Of a stretch of 64,000 nt of DNA, positions 46,808 to 55,360 are shown one piece after another. The notes under the pieces are model-generated. The model saw only the letters and a program-made list of their open reading frames with translations, had not been told where the DNA came from and made no database searches. Source of the stretch: Firmicutes bacterium ADurb.Bin248 (lineage in GTDB: Bacteria > Bacillota > Clostridia > Christensenellales > CAG-138); contig MWBW01000005.1 in NCBI GenBank assembly GCA_002069725.1, forward strand, positions 20,864 through 84,863. The letters run 5' to 3'. Every line of letters begins with the position of its first letter. The first letter of the stretch is position 1. A program made the position numbers and the translations under genes.

Positions 46808-47191
46808 AAGAAATGCCTTCGAAATGTGTCGGTTCAAAAGTCGCGCCGGATGCCTTGAGACGATGCGAGGCTGCATATTAACACATAGGCCGGGCGCATC
46901 CCCGCCCGCCCGGCCCGTAAATCCGGCCGCGGCGAGGGGCATCCAAATTCTTCGCGCGATTTCCTGACGTTTTGCCGGGCCTCGTGCCCGCGGGTATGCC
47001 GATGACGACGTTGCCGCGTGCCGCGCGGTCCGAAGGCCGATCCTCGAAAAGTTTTGCGGTGCCGAATTCGCGAAATCCAAACCCCGGTCGGGCGCGGGAT
47101 CCTGCGTGAACCCGATGATTTCCGGTGTAAGCGGTGCAACTTCCTTACGAGTATTGTTTCTCATAAGGATACATGCCTTTCATTAATTAAC

Positions 47192-47220
47192 ATAATATAT
47201 CATTTGGTAATTCTTGTCAA
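47192..47220 (-). promoter_or_regulatory. Strong sigma-A promoter, distal promoter of operon B
   Basis: Minus strand: consensus TTGACA (47220-47215), 17-base spacer, TATTAT (47197-47192). It lies in a short AT-rich island and is the best promoter in the window. Confidence 0.8.
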
Positions 47221-47250
47221 CGTATAGCCTGCGAAAAGAACGGCTTATTC

Positions 47251-47266
47251 CTTCATATTTATGAAG
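47251..47266. promoter_or_regulatory. Inverted repeat upstream of the operon B promoter
   Basis: CTTCATA-TT-TATGAAG, a perfect 7-bp inverted repeat whose edge is 31 bases upstream of the -35 box. Placement suits an activator or regulator site; the protein is unknown. Confidence 0.4.
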
Positions 47267-47483
47267 TATAATAGCGGTTTCCTTTAACTCATGCCAACCG
47301 CGGACCCGGCGGCTCGGCGATGGAGCAAACGGAACAAAAACGCGATATGAGTATGCGAAAGTTGCGCTTGAAGCCGGCGGCAGCGGCGTCCCGGAATATT
47401 CGGTCAATAAAAAACATTGAAAGGTTGCAAAAGATTGCCGGAGTGGTTTTCATAAGGCGATTTATCAACTAACAGCAAAGAGA

Positions 47484-47508
47484 AAAGCCGGAAAGTTTCC
47501 AGCTTTTG
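47484..47508 (-). terminator. Terminator of the amidohydrolase/molybdoenzyme/cupin operon
   Basis: On the minus strand AAAAGCTGGAAA pairs with TTTCCGGCTTTT (one G-U pair), ending in TTTT then CTCTTT. It is about 180 bases after the cupin stop. Confidence 0.6.
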
Positions 47509-47686
47509 GCGCCTATAGAACATAACGATGGGCGGCTATAAAAGCAGCCTTTTGCTCAAATCCGCGTAAAGCCGATCGGCATTGCACGCATCACCGGCGC
47601 GACCTGTCACGTGAACCGCTATCGCTCGAAACACTTCGTTTTCGGCAAATACGGCGCCGCTTCGCACCGCGCAGGTAAAACACCGG

Positions 47687-48043
47687 TTAAATCTTTTGCC
47701 CCCATTTGATCGGAGGCGTGGAGACGACGTAGTATTCCCCATCCTCCTTGCCCGTGCTCGTCACCTCGTGCGGCACGCCGGGAAGGACGACGAAGGCTTC
47801 CCCCGCGCCGTATACGCGATCCTCGGCGTCCGTCCTGCAGCGAAGCTCGCCCTTAATTATGATGAAAACATGCTCGCTTTCCTCGTGTACGTGCATGTCC
47901 GCAGCCCCATCCGCGAGGATGACGTTATGCAGCACCGTGCATTTCATAGCCCCCGTTCCGGGCCCCCAGATCTCCCGTGCAAAGACCCTGCGGTGCATGG
48001 GCAATTCCTTTGCCGGAAGCGTGCTGACCTTGACCGAATACAT
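47687..48043 (-). CDS. Cupin-domain protein
   Basis: A 118-residue single-domain cupin. Metal-site motifs: HVHEESEHVFIIIKGE (G-x5-HxH-x-E-like) and PGVPHEVTS. RBS GGAGGAA; starts 19 bases after the molybdopterin-subunit stop, so it is the last gene of that operon. Probably a small isomerase, ligand-binding or regulatory cupin; role unknown. Confidence 0.88.
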   Translation of the reverse strand: MYSVKVSTLPAKELPMHRRVFAREIWGPGTGAMKCTVLHNVILADGAADMHVHEESEHVFIIIKGELRCRTDAEDRVYGAGEAFVVLPGVPHEVTSTGKEDGEYYVVSTPPIKWGQKI

Positions 48044-48062
48044 AAGTATTTCCTCCTTATGC

Positions 48063-49085
48063 TTAAATACAGGCTTCCGCGATCCCCGCCCGCCCGCGCT
48101 TCATGGCCATGAACACTTTTTCCGGAGTGATCGGAAGATCGGTTATGAAAACGCCGACGGCATCGTGGATCGCATTTGCGATGGCCGCGGCCGTAGGCAA
48201 CAGCGACGGCTCTCCGATGCCCTTCGCGCCAAAGGCGCCCGCGGCATCATAGCGCTCCACTGCGGCGGCCGCGATGGGCGGCACGTCCATGGCCGTCGGC
48301 AGGATGTAATTCGTGAACTGATCGTTGACAATCTTCCCGTTTCTGTACCAAAGCTCCTCATAACAGCCAAAGCCGACCCCCATGCCGACCCCGCCGAAAA
48401 TCTGTCCTTCGAGCAGCAAAGGATTGAGCACTTTCCCGCAGTCGTGCACGGCATATATTTTAACGATGTCAAATTTGCCCGTTTCATCATCGACGTCGAC
48501 GATGGCGATCTGCGCCGCGAAAACATGCGTGCCGTAAGGCTTCCCATGCCCGCTTTTCGGATCGAGCGTCATTGTGACGGGGTTGAACATGCCCTTGCCA
48601 TGGACGGGCTTGCCGAGCTTCAGGCAGGAATAATGCGCGGCCGCGGCAATCGAAACGCAGGCCTGTTCGTAGCCCGATAAATAGATGCAATCGTCACCGG
48701 CGCGCAACTCTTTCGCAACGTCGCCCACTGCGATGTTGAGCATTATGGCCGCGGCATGAAAAAGCATATCCCTGCATTCCTCGGCGGCGAGTTTAACGGC
48801 GTTTCCTGTTATGTAGGTGACGCGGCTGGCAACCGAGCCGGTATCGTAGGGCGTATAGAGCGTATCCGAGCAGACCATGCGGATCTTATGATACGGTATG
48901 CCGGTTACTTCGCTCGCAATCTGGCACATGACGGTCGTCGATCCCTGGCCGATGTCGGTGGAACCCGTATACAATACGGCGCTGCCGTCGACCTCCACCT
49001 TCATATAGGCGGATGAAGGATTGGGGTATTCCGTGAAGCCTATGGGGTAAAACATGCAGGCGACGCCTTTTCCCCTATGGATCAT
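48063..49085 (-). CDS. Xanthine dehydrogenase-family molybdopterin subunit, C-terminal part
   Basis: A 340-residue piece that corresponds to the C-terminal half of a CoxL/XdhA-type Mo hydroxylase subunit: YTGSTDIGQGSTTV, EVTGIPYHKIRMV, HDCGKVLNPLLLEGQ and the active-site Glu region GAKGIGEPSLLP. Its ATG overlaps the stop of the N-terminal part by 4 bases. The two pieces add up to about 761 residues, the length of the usual single subunit, so this is either a natural split gene or a one-base frameshift. Confidence 0.88.
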   Translation of the reverse strand: MIHRGKGVACMFYPIGFTEYPNPSSAYMKVEVDGSAVLYTGSTDIGQGSTTVMCQIASEVTGIPYHKIRMVCSDTLYTPYDTGSVASRVTYITGNAVKLAAEECRDMLFHAAAIMLNIAVGDVAKELRAGDDCIYLSGYEQACVSIAAAAHYSCLKLGKPVHGKGMFNPVTMTLDPKSGHGKPYGTHVFAAQIAIVDVDDETGKFDIVKIYAVHDCGKVLNPLLLEGQIFGGVGMGVGFGCYEELWYRNGKIVNDQFTNYILPTAMDVPPIAAAAVERYDAAGAFGAKGIGEPSLLPTAAAIANAIHDAVGVFITDLPITPEKVFMAMKRGRAGIAEACI

Positions 49086-50347
49086 TCCCAGTCACCTCCT
49101 TGCCTGGCAAGCTCGACCGCCTTATCGAGGCACTCCTCTACGGCCACGGTATTCATAACCATAGCCGTGGGCAGCACGGAGCCGTCGTGTATGAGATTGA
49201 TCTTGCGAAAATGCAGCGGATTCATGCGGAGCATGGCTGCGCAGCAGTCGGTATGCGCCTCATAGGCAAAACCCAACTGCGTGACGCCGAACCCGCGCAT
49301 GGCGCCGCCGACGGGGTTGTTGGTGTAGACGAGATAGCCGTCCACCCGGGTATTCGGTATGTTGTACGGGCCGCACGCGTGGATGGATGCTTTTGTGAGC
49401 GTCGATGCGCCCCAGGAAACGTAGGCGCCGCAATCGCTGACGATGCGTACCTGTCTGGCGTGGATAACGCCGTTTTTCATCAGGCCGGTCTTGTAATGAA
49501 TCCGATACGGGTGGCGGATCGTCGTTGCGTTGAATTCATCCTCGCGGGAGAATTCGCATTTGACGGGTCTTCCGGTTTTAATGGCCAGCAAGGCGACGGC
49601 GGGCTCCATCGTCGGTTCGTTCTTCCCGCCGAAGCCTCCGCCTATCGCGGATGCGCTCACGTGAATGCTGCTGATCGGCCGTTCGAGCATTTTTGCCAAA
49701 TCCGCCGCCAACTCGAACGGTTTCTGAACGGACGACCTGACGACGAGCTCGCCCGTGATTTCGTCGACATAGGCGACTGCGGCATGGGTTTCGATCGGGC
49801 AGTGCTCCACGCCGGGCGTGGAAAAATCCTGCTCGACGATCAGTTCCGATTCGGCGAAGCCTTTTTCCACGTTCCCGTATGCAATATACTTATAAAAAGC
49901 GACGTTGCTTTTTCTGTGGAGCTTGAAGCTGTCGTCCTTCATGGCTTCCACTGGATCGGTGAGGCAGGGGAGGTCCTCATACTCGACCCGGATCAGCGAC
50001 AGCGCGCTTTCCGCCGCCTCCTGCGTTTCGGCCGCCACCGCGGCGATGCAGTCGGAATATTGGCGCACGGTGTCGGTCACAAAATATGGTTGATCAAACA
50101 CCGTGATGCCATAGATGTTGTGCTTCACATCTCGCGCCGTCACAACCGCAACGACGCCCGGGTGCGCTTCGGCCCGGGAAACATCAATGCCGAGTATGCG
50201 AGCCGATACCCTGTCCGGATGCTTGATTTTACAGTGAAGCATGCCGGGTATGGAAAAATCCGCGCCGTATCTCGATTTTCCCGTCACCTGCTGCGCCGCG
50301 TCCAACCGCGGGAGGGATATGCCGATTCCCGTTTCCCTAGCTTTCAT
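49082..50347 (-). CDS. Xanthine dehydrogenase-family molybdopterin subunit, N-terminal part
   Basis: A 421-residue piece with the aldehyde-oxidase/xanthine-dehydrogenase a/b hammerhead (GKSRYGADF ... SARILGID), and the molybdopterin-site motif GGGFGGKNEPTMEP plus GAMRGFGVTQ. It ends at GGDWE where intact proteins continue. RBS GGAGG before ATG 50347, which overlaps the 2Fe-2S reading frame. Cytoplasmic hydroxylase of an N-heterocycle or related substrate; no FAD subunit is present. Confidence 0.9.
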   Translation of the reverse strand: MKARETGIGISLPRLDAAQQVTGKSRYGADFSIPGMLHCKIKHPDRVSARILGIDVSRAEAHPGVVAVVTARDVKHNIYGITVFDQPYFVTDTVRQYSDCIAAVAAETQEAAESALSLIRVEYEDLPCLTDPVEAMKDDSFKLHRKSNVAFYKYIAYGNVEKGFAESELIVEQDFSTPGVEHCPIETHAAVAYVDEITGELVVRSSVQKPFELAADLAKMLERPISSIHVSASAIGGGFGGKNEPTMEPAVALLAIKTGRPVKCEFSREDEFNATTIRHPYRIHYKTGLMKNGVIHARQVRIVSDCGAYVSWGASTLTKASIHACGPYNIPNTRVDGYLVYTNNPVGGAMRGFGVTQLGFAYEAHTDCCAAMLRMNPLHFRKINLIHDGSVLPTAMVMNTVAVEECLDKAVELARQGGDWE

Positions 50348-50575
50348 CGCGCTTCGCCTCCAACTCCCCGCTCGCGGCGGCGATCGCCCGGACGATATTC
50401 ACATAACCGGAACAGCGGCAGATATTGCCCGCGATGCCCTCGCGGATTTCGGCCTCGCCGGGATGCGGGTTCTCCCGCAAAAGAGCGGCGGCCGCGAGTA
50501 TCATGCCGGGCCCGCAGTATCCGCACTGGACCGCGGCATGCTCGATGAAAAGCTCCTGAAGGCGCGTGAGCTTAG
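50337..50575 (-). pseudogene. 2Fe-2S subunit of the Mo hydroxylase, N-terminal half missing
   Basis: Only the C-terminal [2Fe-2S] domain remains: LQELFIEHAAVQCGYCGPGM and GNICRCSGYVNIVRAI hold the four cysteines of the second cluster. The N-terminal plant-type ferredoxin half (about 75 residues) is absent; reading upstream in this frame leads into the M20 peptidase gene in the wrong frame. The join lies at about 50570-50585. This is a deletion or an assembly collapse. Confidence 0.8.
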
Positions 50576-51661
50576 CGTGCCGTATACGTGGTGAATATAC
50601 TCGGCGTCCTGGCCGCCCATGTGATGGCTCCTCTCCAGCGGCACGCCGAACATCTCCATGTACGCCTCGTCGCACGCCCTGACGATCGCGCTGTCCTCCG
50701 GCACGCGCATATAAGGCTTAGGCATGCGCTCCCAACCCTTGATTTCGTATTCCATTTCGTCATATTCATCCCTGAGGCGATCCAAGATCCTGAGAAAATC
50801 CGCTTTGACGCTGTCCGGGGTATTGGGCGGCGCGACGCGGGTGTCGATGGTGAAGGAACACTCGTCCGCGTATGTGTTCGCGGCATGACCGCCGTGGTAT
50901 GTCGTAATGCTCATATTCTGCGCCAGATTGCAGCCTGGAATGGGCTTAATGAACTCCTCGCGGTATTGGAGCAGCGCATTTACGGCGCGCATGCCCTTGA
51001 GCATGGCGTCCGTAGAAGGATGCGGGCGGTGTGCCGGGGCGGGCGCGCTTTTGTAGGTAACCGTGGTGTTGAACGCATATCCGATCTCTACGCCCAGCTT
51101 CTTATCGGAAACGTCCATGGAAATGCCGAAATCACCCTTGAGATACCCTCTGTCGATCAACCATTTGGCGCCATGCACGCCGCCGTTCTGCTCGTCGACC
51201 ACCAGGCTCAGATTAACTGTGCCTTTGGGAACAAAGCCCAGTTCCTTGAGCAGACCCATGGCAAAAAGCGCGCATGTATTGCCGGATTTCATGTTCGCGG
51301 CGCCGACGCCGTATACGTTTTGCTCGGTGATATCGCCGGAAAACATGCCGTGCTCGCCTTGCGCGGGAGGTCTTGGATGCGTGTCCAGATGGCCGTTGAA
51401 GAGGAACGTCGGTCCGTCCTCACCCGCCCAGTCACACATGACGTTGAGCCTGTTCTCATTGACGCCGATCACCCACGGGTCAAATCCAAAGGACTGCAGC
51501 CATTTCACATATACTCTGCCGCAAAGCCCATCCGTCGCATCCGTCTTGGCAAAGGTCTGTTCGCTCGGTATCCGTATGGATTCCGAAAGGCATCGGAGGA
51601 TGTCGTCCCGCCGCTGCTGCACAATTTCATGCATCCGCTCTCCGGTAATCATGCTTATCAT
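50501..51661 (-). pseudogene. M20-family metallopeptidase/amidohydrolase, C-terminus lost
   Basis: A zinc-dependent M20 (ArgE/DapE/acylase type) protein; metal-site motifs FNGHLDTHPRP, GVGAANMKSG and VVDEQNGG are visible, with the dimerisation domain in the middle. True homology ends at MGGQDAEYIHHVYGT (about base 50582), before the last about 40 residues that carry the final zinc-ligand His. The following 24 residues are the 2Fe-2S gene read out of frame. Start ATG 51661 is preferred (the 51724 start lacks a ribosome site). First gene of this operon. Confidence 0.85.
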
Positions 51662-51844
51662 TCCCTTCGTATAGATTCCATGCCTTCGACTTTTGGATGA
51701 ATCGCAATCGCGCCGTTCGGTCACGACGATGCCTGAACCCTAAGCAGACTGATTTAGGATCTCAAACACGATTCGGTGTTCCGCGATCTGTAAACCCTCA
51801 ATTTGGACGATCAAATGCTTTTGTGCTAGAATGTCAACGCGTAC

Positions 51845-51873
51845 ATTATAGCATGGGCGTTTTGGGTTGTATA
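51845..51873 (-). promoter_or_regulatory. Promoter of the M20/molybdoenzyme/cupin operon
   Basis: Minus strand: TATACA (51873-51868), 17-base spacer, consensus TATAAT (51850-51845). A weak -35 with a perfect -10 fits an activated promoter. The leader would be about 177 bases. Confidence 0.6.
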
Positions 51874-51896
51874 ATATGCATTGATTAACCGCATAT
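51874..51896. promoter_or_regulatory. LysR-type operator candidate
   Basis: ATATGC-N11-GCATAT, an inverted repeat with 11-base spacing, abuts the -35 box. The spacing and place match a LysR-family activation site; a LysR gene lies about 350 bases away. Confidence 0.5.
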
Positions 51897-52240
51897 AAGC
51901 GAAATTGAAATATGAAGGCCGCGTTCGCATATTGCATTAGAATATAAACAGCGAGTTGTCTTCGTGATAAAGCGATTTCGAATGACCGATTCCCGCATTT
52001 TTGCGATCAGGCTAAGGATTGACAATAAGGGTATTCATCAAAATTTAACATATTTCGCTTCCGGTCGCCGCTTGCTCCCGCCGCCATATCCGGCCGGACA
52101 TTCCGGAGCGATATGGCACAGGCTGATTTTCCCATATATAAAATCAATGCCGGTCGGTAAAATCCGCCGGCAGCATCGCTGAGGATGAGGCTCGCAGAAT
52201 TATTGTTTTTCGATGCCGAACAGAGCCGCCCCGATCCGAT

Positions 52241-53158
52241 TCACAGGGATAGCGGGGAGAATTTCGCATACTTGACCCAGAGCTCGAGGAGCGCTTGCGC
52301 GGTATCGCTCATGGCGCGATTTCTCGGCACCATCGAAATAAAATATGAGCAGGGCCGCCTGCCCTCCACGATCAGGGGAAGCGTGACGATCGTATCCTGA
52401 AACAGCAGTTTGTTATAGTATGGCATCAGGTCGGTAAACACGCCGATTGCGAGGTCCCTGCTGATGGCGCTGTTGATCAGCGTAATATTGTTCGAATAGA
52501 ACAATACTTCCCGGTTGGTTTGCTTGAGAATATCCCAAAACGACTGTGCAAACGAAGGATTGCTCAGCACCCAGCTTTTCTGGATCAACTGCTCGGGCGT
52601 CAGCGCGTTTTCATTGAATAATTCGCCATGCCGGCTTACGCCCACAGTCAGGTAAGACTCCGCAAGCAGCATGCAATCATATTTTTCATTCAGCTCTTTA
52701 TATGTGTTTTCGAGCGTCACGGCGATGCCGAAATCGTATGCGCCGCTGTCGATTGACTCAATCATCTGGGAGTAATCCAGCTCGTTTATAACGAGCTCCA
52801 CGTTCGGGAAGGTCTTGTGAAACATGGCCGCGACCTGCGCGATATACGCATAAAGCCCGTAATTCGCCATGCCGACGGCCACCCGGCCTTTTTTCGTGTT
52901 CGTCCTTGAAAGGGGAAACGCCTCGATGGCGTCGATGTTCGTCACGATCTGAAGGCAGAGTTTATAGATTTCCTTGCCGAAGCTTGTCAACTCGCATCCG
53001 GTTCGCGTCCTGTAAAAGATCTGCATCCCCAGATCCTTTTCGAGCAGCTTGACGGATTGACTGATTGCGGATTGGGACACATACAAATCCTTGGCGGCCT
53101 GCTGAATGGTGCCCTGGTGTGCCACTCCAACGATATATCGCGCCTGCTCAATCGTCAT
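52241..53158 (-). CDS. LysR-family transcriptional regulator
   Basis: A 305-residue regulator: N-terminal winged helix with helix-turn-helix QGTIQQAAKDLYVSQSAISQ, linker helix, and an effector-binding domain (GRVAVGMANYGLYAYI ... YDFGIAVTLENTY). ATG 53158 is preferred over 53176 because GGGGAGGAG lies just before it. Encoded upstream of, and on the same strand as, the M20/molybdoenzyme operon, which it probably controls through the operator at 51874-51896. Confidence 0.93.
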   Translation of the reverse strand: MTIEQARYIVGVAHQGTIQQAAKDLYVSQSAISQSVKLLEKDLGMQIFYRTRTGCELTSFGKEIYKLCLQIVTNIDAIEAFPLSRTNTKKGRVAVGMANYGLYAYIAQVAAMFHKTFPNVELVINELDYSQMIESIDSGAYDFGIAVTLENTYKELNEKYDCMLLAESYLTVGVSRHGELFNENALTPEQLIQKSWVLSNPSFAQSFWDILKQTNREVLFYSNNITLINSAISRDLAIGVFTDLMPYYNKLLFQDTIVTLPLIVEGRRPCSYFISMVPRNRAMSDTAQALLELWVKYAKFSPLSL

Positions 53159-53545
53159 CCCGATCTCCTCCCCCATTCCGCATTGCCGCTATCCCGACAT
53201 GATGTCGATTCATATGCAACAGGCGTGTTGTCTCCCTGCCGGTCCGCCCCGGGAACAGAACCCGGCGCATTGATATTTAAATCGAAAGCGGAAACACCGA
53301 TCATCCGCTTACTGACAGGATAGCCTTTAAGCTTGGGCATGTCAAGGCTGACGTCGGACCGTTTGCATAGGAGCCCGGACGCAAACGGGGGTTTTGCTAC
53401 CGGAAGAAGCAAATCGAGGTTGCCGAACGGTTGCCGGAATGAACTTTCGCAATGCGATTTATTTGTTTTAGGGCGCGAAAAAAGCTACATAAAACCCAGC
53501 TTTTTGGTGGCAGCGTTTATATGCCCCTATAGGGGCCGGCCGGCG
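53159..53545. other. Intergenic region between the long transport operon and LysR
   Basis: No gene supported. Holds the terminator at 53479-53505 and a GCCCC-TATA-GGGGC palindrome at 53523-53536. No convincing LysR promoter was found. Confidence 0.5.
53479..53505 (-). terminator. Terminator of the long transport operon
   Basis: Minus strand: AAAAAGCT, an 11-base loop, AGCTTTTT extending to six T residues. It lies about 40 bases after the EutH-like stop. Confidence 0.7.
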
Positions 53546-54685
53546 TCACGCGCTTTTCGCCGGCGGAACGGTGCTCCCCGCACCGCATTGCGCGCCGGCC
53601 CCGAGGTAGCGCATGAGCGTGCCGGATAAAAGGTATGTCGCGGCCAGCGCCGCGAGCCCGGCGGTGAGCTTCGCGACGATCATGGGCAGGATCATTTCCC
53701 TGGATACGCTTGAGACGAAGGCGAGGTCGTCCCCAAACACGAAGGCCGCGCCAATCGCGAAGCTGATGTTGATGAGTTTGCCCTTGTCATCCATGTCTTT
53801 GATGGAATCGAACATGGGGATGCAGTTGGCCAAGGAATATATGAGCCCGCCTACGGCGCTTTCAGCGACGTTCATGCGCGCGCCGAGGGAAGCGAAGGGC
53901 CTTTTGAGCAGCCTTCGCAGAAACGCGCAGAAGGGATACGCCCCGGCCAGCGCCAACGCGATGCTCCCGATGGTCGTAAGGCTCGCGGAGAGAGGCGCAA
54001 GCCCGCTTACGGGCTCCCAGCCTGTAAGCAGCCGTATTGCCGAGAGCGCAAGGCCGAGCGAGATCACCCAGGATATGAGCTTGCCGATAAACAGGAACGC
54101 GCGCACGCACTGCTTGCGAAAGAACAGCAGCCCGCATATGAGAAGGGCGGAGAACAGCAGAAGGGGCACTGTGTTGGCGACGAGCATGCGCGCCGGGAAG
54201 CCTGCGGCGAATCCCCCGCACAGGCAGCCGAGCGGCACCGCGGCGATGCCGCACATCGTGCCGCAGGCGAACAGCGGGTGGTCCTTCTCCTCGAGCATCT
54301 CGAGCGCGACGGGTATGATGAACAGCGTCGTATTGCCGATCGTGGAACTGATGATCACGCCCGCGTAGAGGCCCGCCTCACGCGAGGCCGCAAGCTCCAC
54401 GGAAAGGGTATAGCCGCCCATGTCGCAGGGGAACAGCAAGCCGGGGATCATGGCCGGATCTATGCCGATCCGCGCGCAGAGCGGCCCCACGGCCGGCTTG
54501 AGCGCCGCGCCGATCAGGGGCGCGAGCGAGATGATGCCGATCATGGACAGCGCGAGGGTGCCGAGCGTTTTAAAGCCGTTCTCAAACTCCCCGCCAAGGC
54601 CGAGCCTGTTGCCCATGAGCCGGTCGAGCGCGCCGACGACGAAAAACAGCGCGAGTATCATAAGGATGATCTCTGAAATCTCCAT
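53546..54685 (-). CDS. eutH: EutH-like membrane transporter
   Basis: A 379-residue protein with about ten helices. It matches the ethanolamine transporter EutH in length and in conserved segments such as DPAMIPGLLFPCDMGGYTLS, ISSTIGNTTLFIIPVALEML and NCIPMFDSIKDMDDKGKLIN. ATG 54685 starts the first helix; upstream in-frame sequence is Arg-rich and not part of it. No other eut gene is near; it is the last gene of the peptide-transport operon, 16 bases after the RraA-like gene. The substrate may be a different small amine or organic compound. Confidence 0.85.
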   Translation of the reverse strand: MEISEIILMILALFFVVGALDRLMGNRLGLGGEFENGFKTLGTLALSMIGIISLAPLIGAALKPAVGPLCARIGIDPAMIPGLLFPCDMGGYTLSVELAASREAGLYAGVIISSTIGNTTLFIIPVALEMLEEKDHPLFACGTMCGIAAVPLGCLCGGFAAGFPARMLVANTVPLLLFSALLICGLLFFRKQCVRAFLFIGKLISWVISLGLALSAIRLLTGWEPVSGLAPLSASLTTIGSIALALAGAYPFCAFLRRLLKRPFASLGARMNVAESAVGGLIYSLANCIPMFDSIKDMDDKGKLINISFAIGAAFVFGDDLAFVSSVSREMILPMIVAKLTAGLAALAATYLLSGTLMRYLGAGAQCGAGSTVPPAKSA

Positions 54686-54701
54686 ATCTGACCGCCGGCC
54701 G

Positions 54702-55340
54702 TCAATGCGCGCCGCTGCCGGCGCGGTACAGCGCCTCCACATCCCAGTCCACGAAGCCCGTGCGCCGGATGTACGCCTTGAGCTCCGCCTCCTCGGCGGT
54801 GGCCTTCTCGGCAAGCTCGAGAAGCCGCAGGGCCTCCTCGGGCGGGAAGACGATCACGCCGTCCGCATCGCCGAAAACGATATCCCCCGGATTCACCACG
54901 GCGCCCCCGCAGCACACGGGGACATCCACCACGCCGTTCGAGCCGCAGGGGTTGGTCGTGACCGAGGAAAGGCCCGTGCAGAACACCGGGAACTCCATCC
55001 TCAGGATCGCCGCCGAGTCCGTGGCCGGGCCGTCGATGACGAGCGCCTCCATGCCCCTTTGCCTGGCCGTGGCGGCGACGATCTCGCCCGCGCAGGCGAA
55101 TACCTCGTCCCCGCCCCGGTCCACGACGATCACGGAGCCGCGCGGGGCCTTCAAAAGCGCGTAATAGAGCGCGTTGTTGTCCCTTTCGAGCGTGCGGACC
55201 GTATACGCGGGCCCTATGATCTTGAATTTCCCCGAGAGCGGCTTGATGCGGGGCAGCATGTAGTTGCCCTGTAAATAATGGCCGATCTGCGCCGGGTCGA
55301 TGTTCATGAAGCGTTCCCTGAGTTCCGCCGTGAGTTCCAT
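54702..55340 (-). CDS. RraA-like protein (HMG aldolase / RNase E inhibitor fold)
   Basis: A 212-residue protein of the RraA/4-hydroxy-4-methyl-2-oxoglutarate aldolase fold. Seen: GPAYTVRT, VIVVDRGGDEVFACAGEIVAATARQRG and a nucleophile-loop region VIDGPATDS. The aldolases have DGxxRD here; the Arg is Thr, so normal oxaloacetate decarboxylase/aldolase chemistry may be absent. RBS AAGGAG before ATG 55340. Lies between OppF and EutH-like genes. Confidence 0.85.
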   Translation of the reverse strand: MELTAELRERFMNIDPAQIGHYLQGNYMLPRIKPLSGKFKIIGPAYTVRTLERDNNALYYALLKAPRGSVIVVDRGGDEVFACAGEIVAATARQRGMEALVIDGPATDSAAILRMEFPVFCTGLSSVTTNPCGSNGVVDVPVCCGGAVVNPGDIVFGDADGVIVFPPEEALRLLELAEKATAEEAELKAYIRRTGFVDWDVEALYRAGSGAH

Positions 55341-55360
55341 GTTAAGCTCCTTGTTCGTTT

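Larger units (their letters stand above)
46763..47686. other. Long intergenic region with leader of operon B
   Basis: No gene supported in these 924 bases. They hold two candidate minus-strand promoters (46779-46807 and 47192-47220), an about 420-base leader if the distal one is used, an inverted repeat at 47251-47266 and the terminator of the cupin operon at 47484-47508. I did not recognise a riboswitch or T-box in the leader. Confidence 0.6.
51662..52240. other. AT-rich intergenic control region
   Basis: No gene supported. It carries the promoter and operator candidates of the M20 operon (51845-51896) and is clearly more AT-rich than the rest of the window. The part from about 51900 to 52240, next to the LysR stop, shows nothing else I can name. 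Confidence 0.6.

Noticed and set aside
46763..47164. N-terminal extension of the operon B binding protein to 47164
   Set aside because: The lipoprotein signal begins at 46762 and would be internal in the longer form; the extension is Arg-rich and has no good ribosome site.
47536..47742. Short minus-strand frame after the cupin gene
   Set aside because: No ribosome site, overlaps the cupin 3' end and has no recognisable content.
53523..53536. GCCCC-TATA-GGGGC palindrome as an operator
   Set aside because: It lies just after the last gene of an operon, beside a terminator and away from any promoter I can support.
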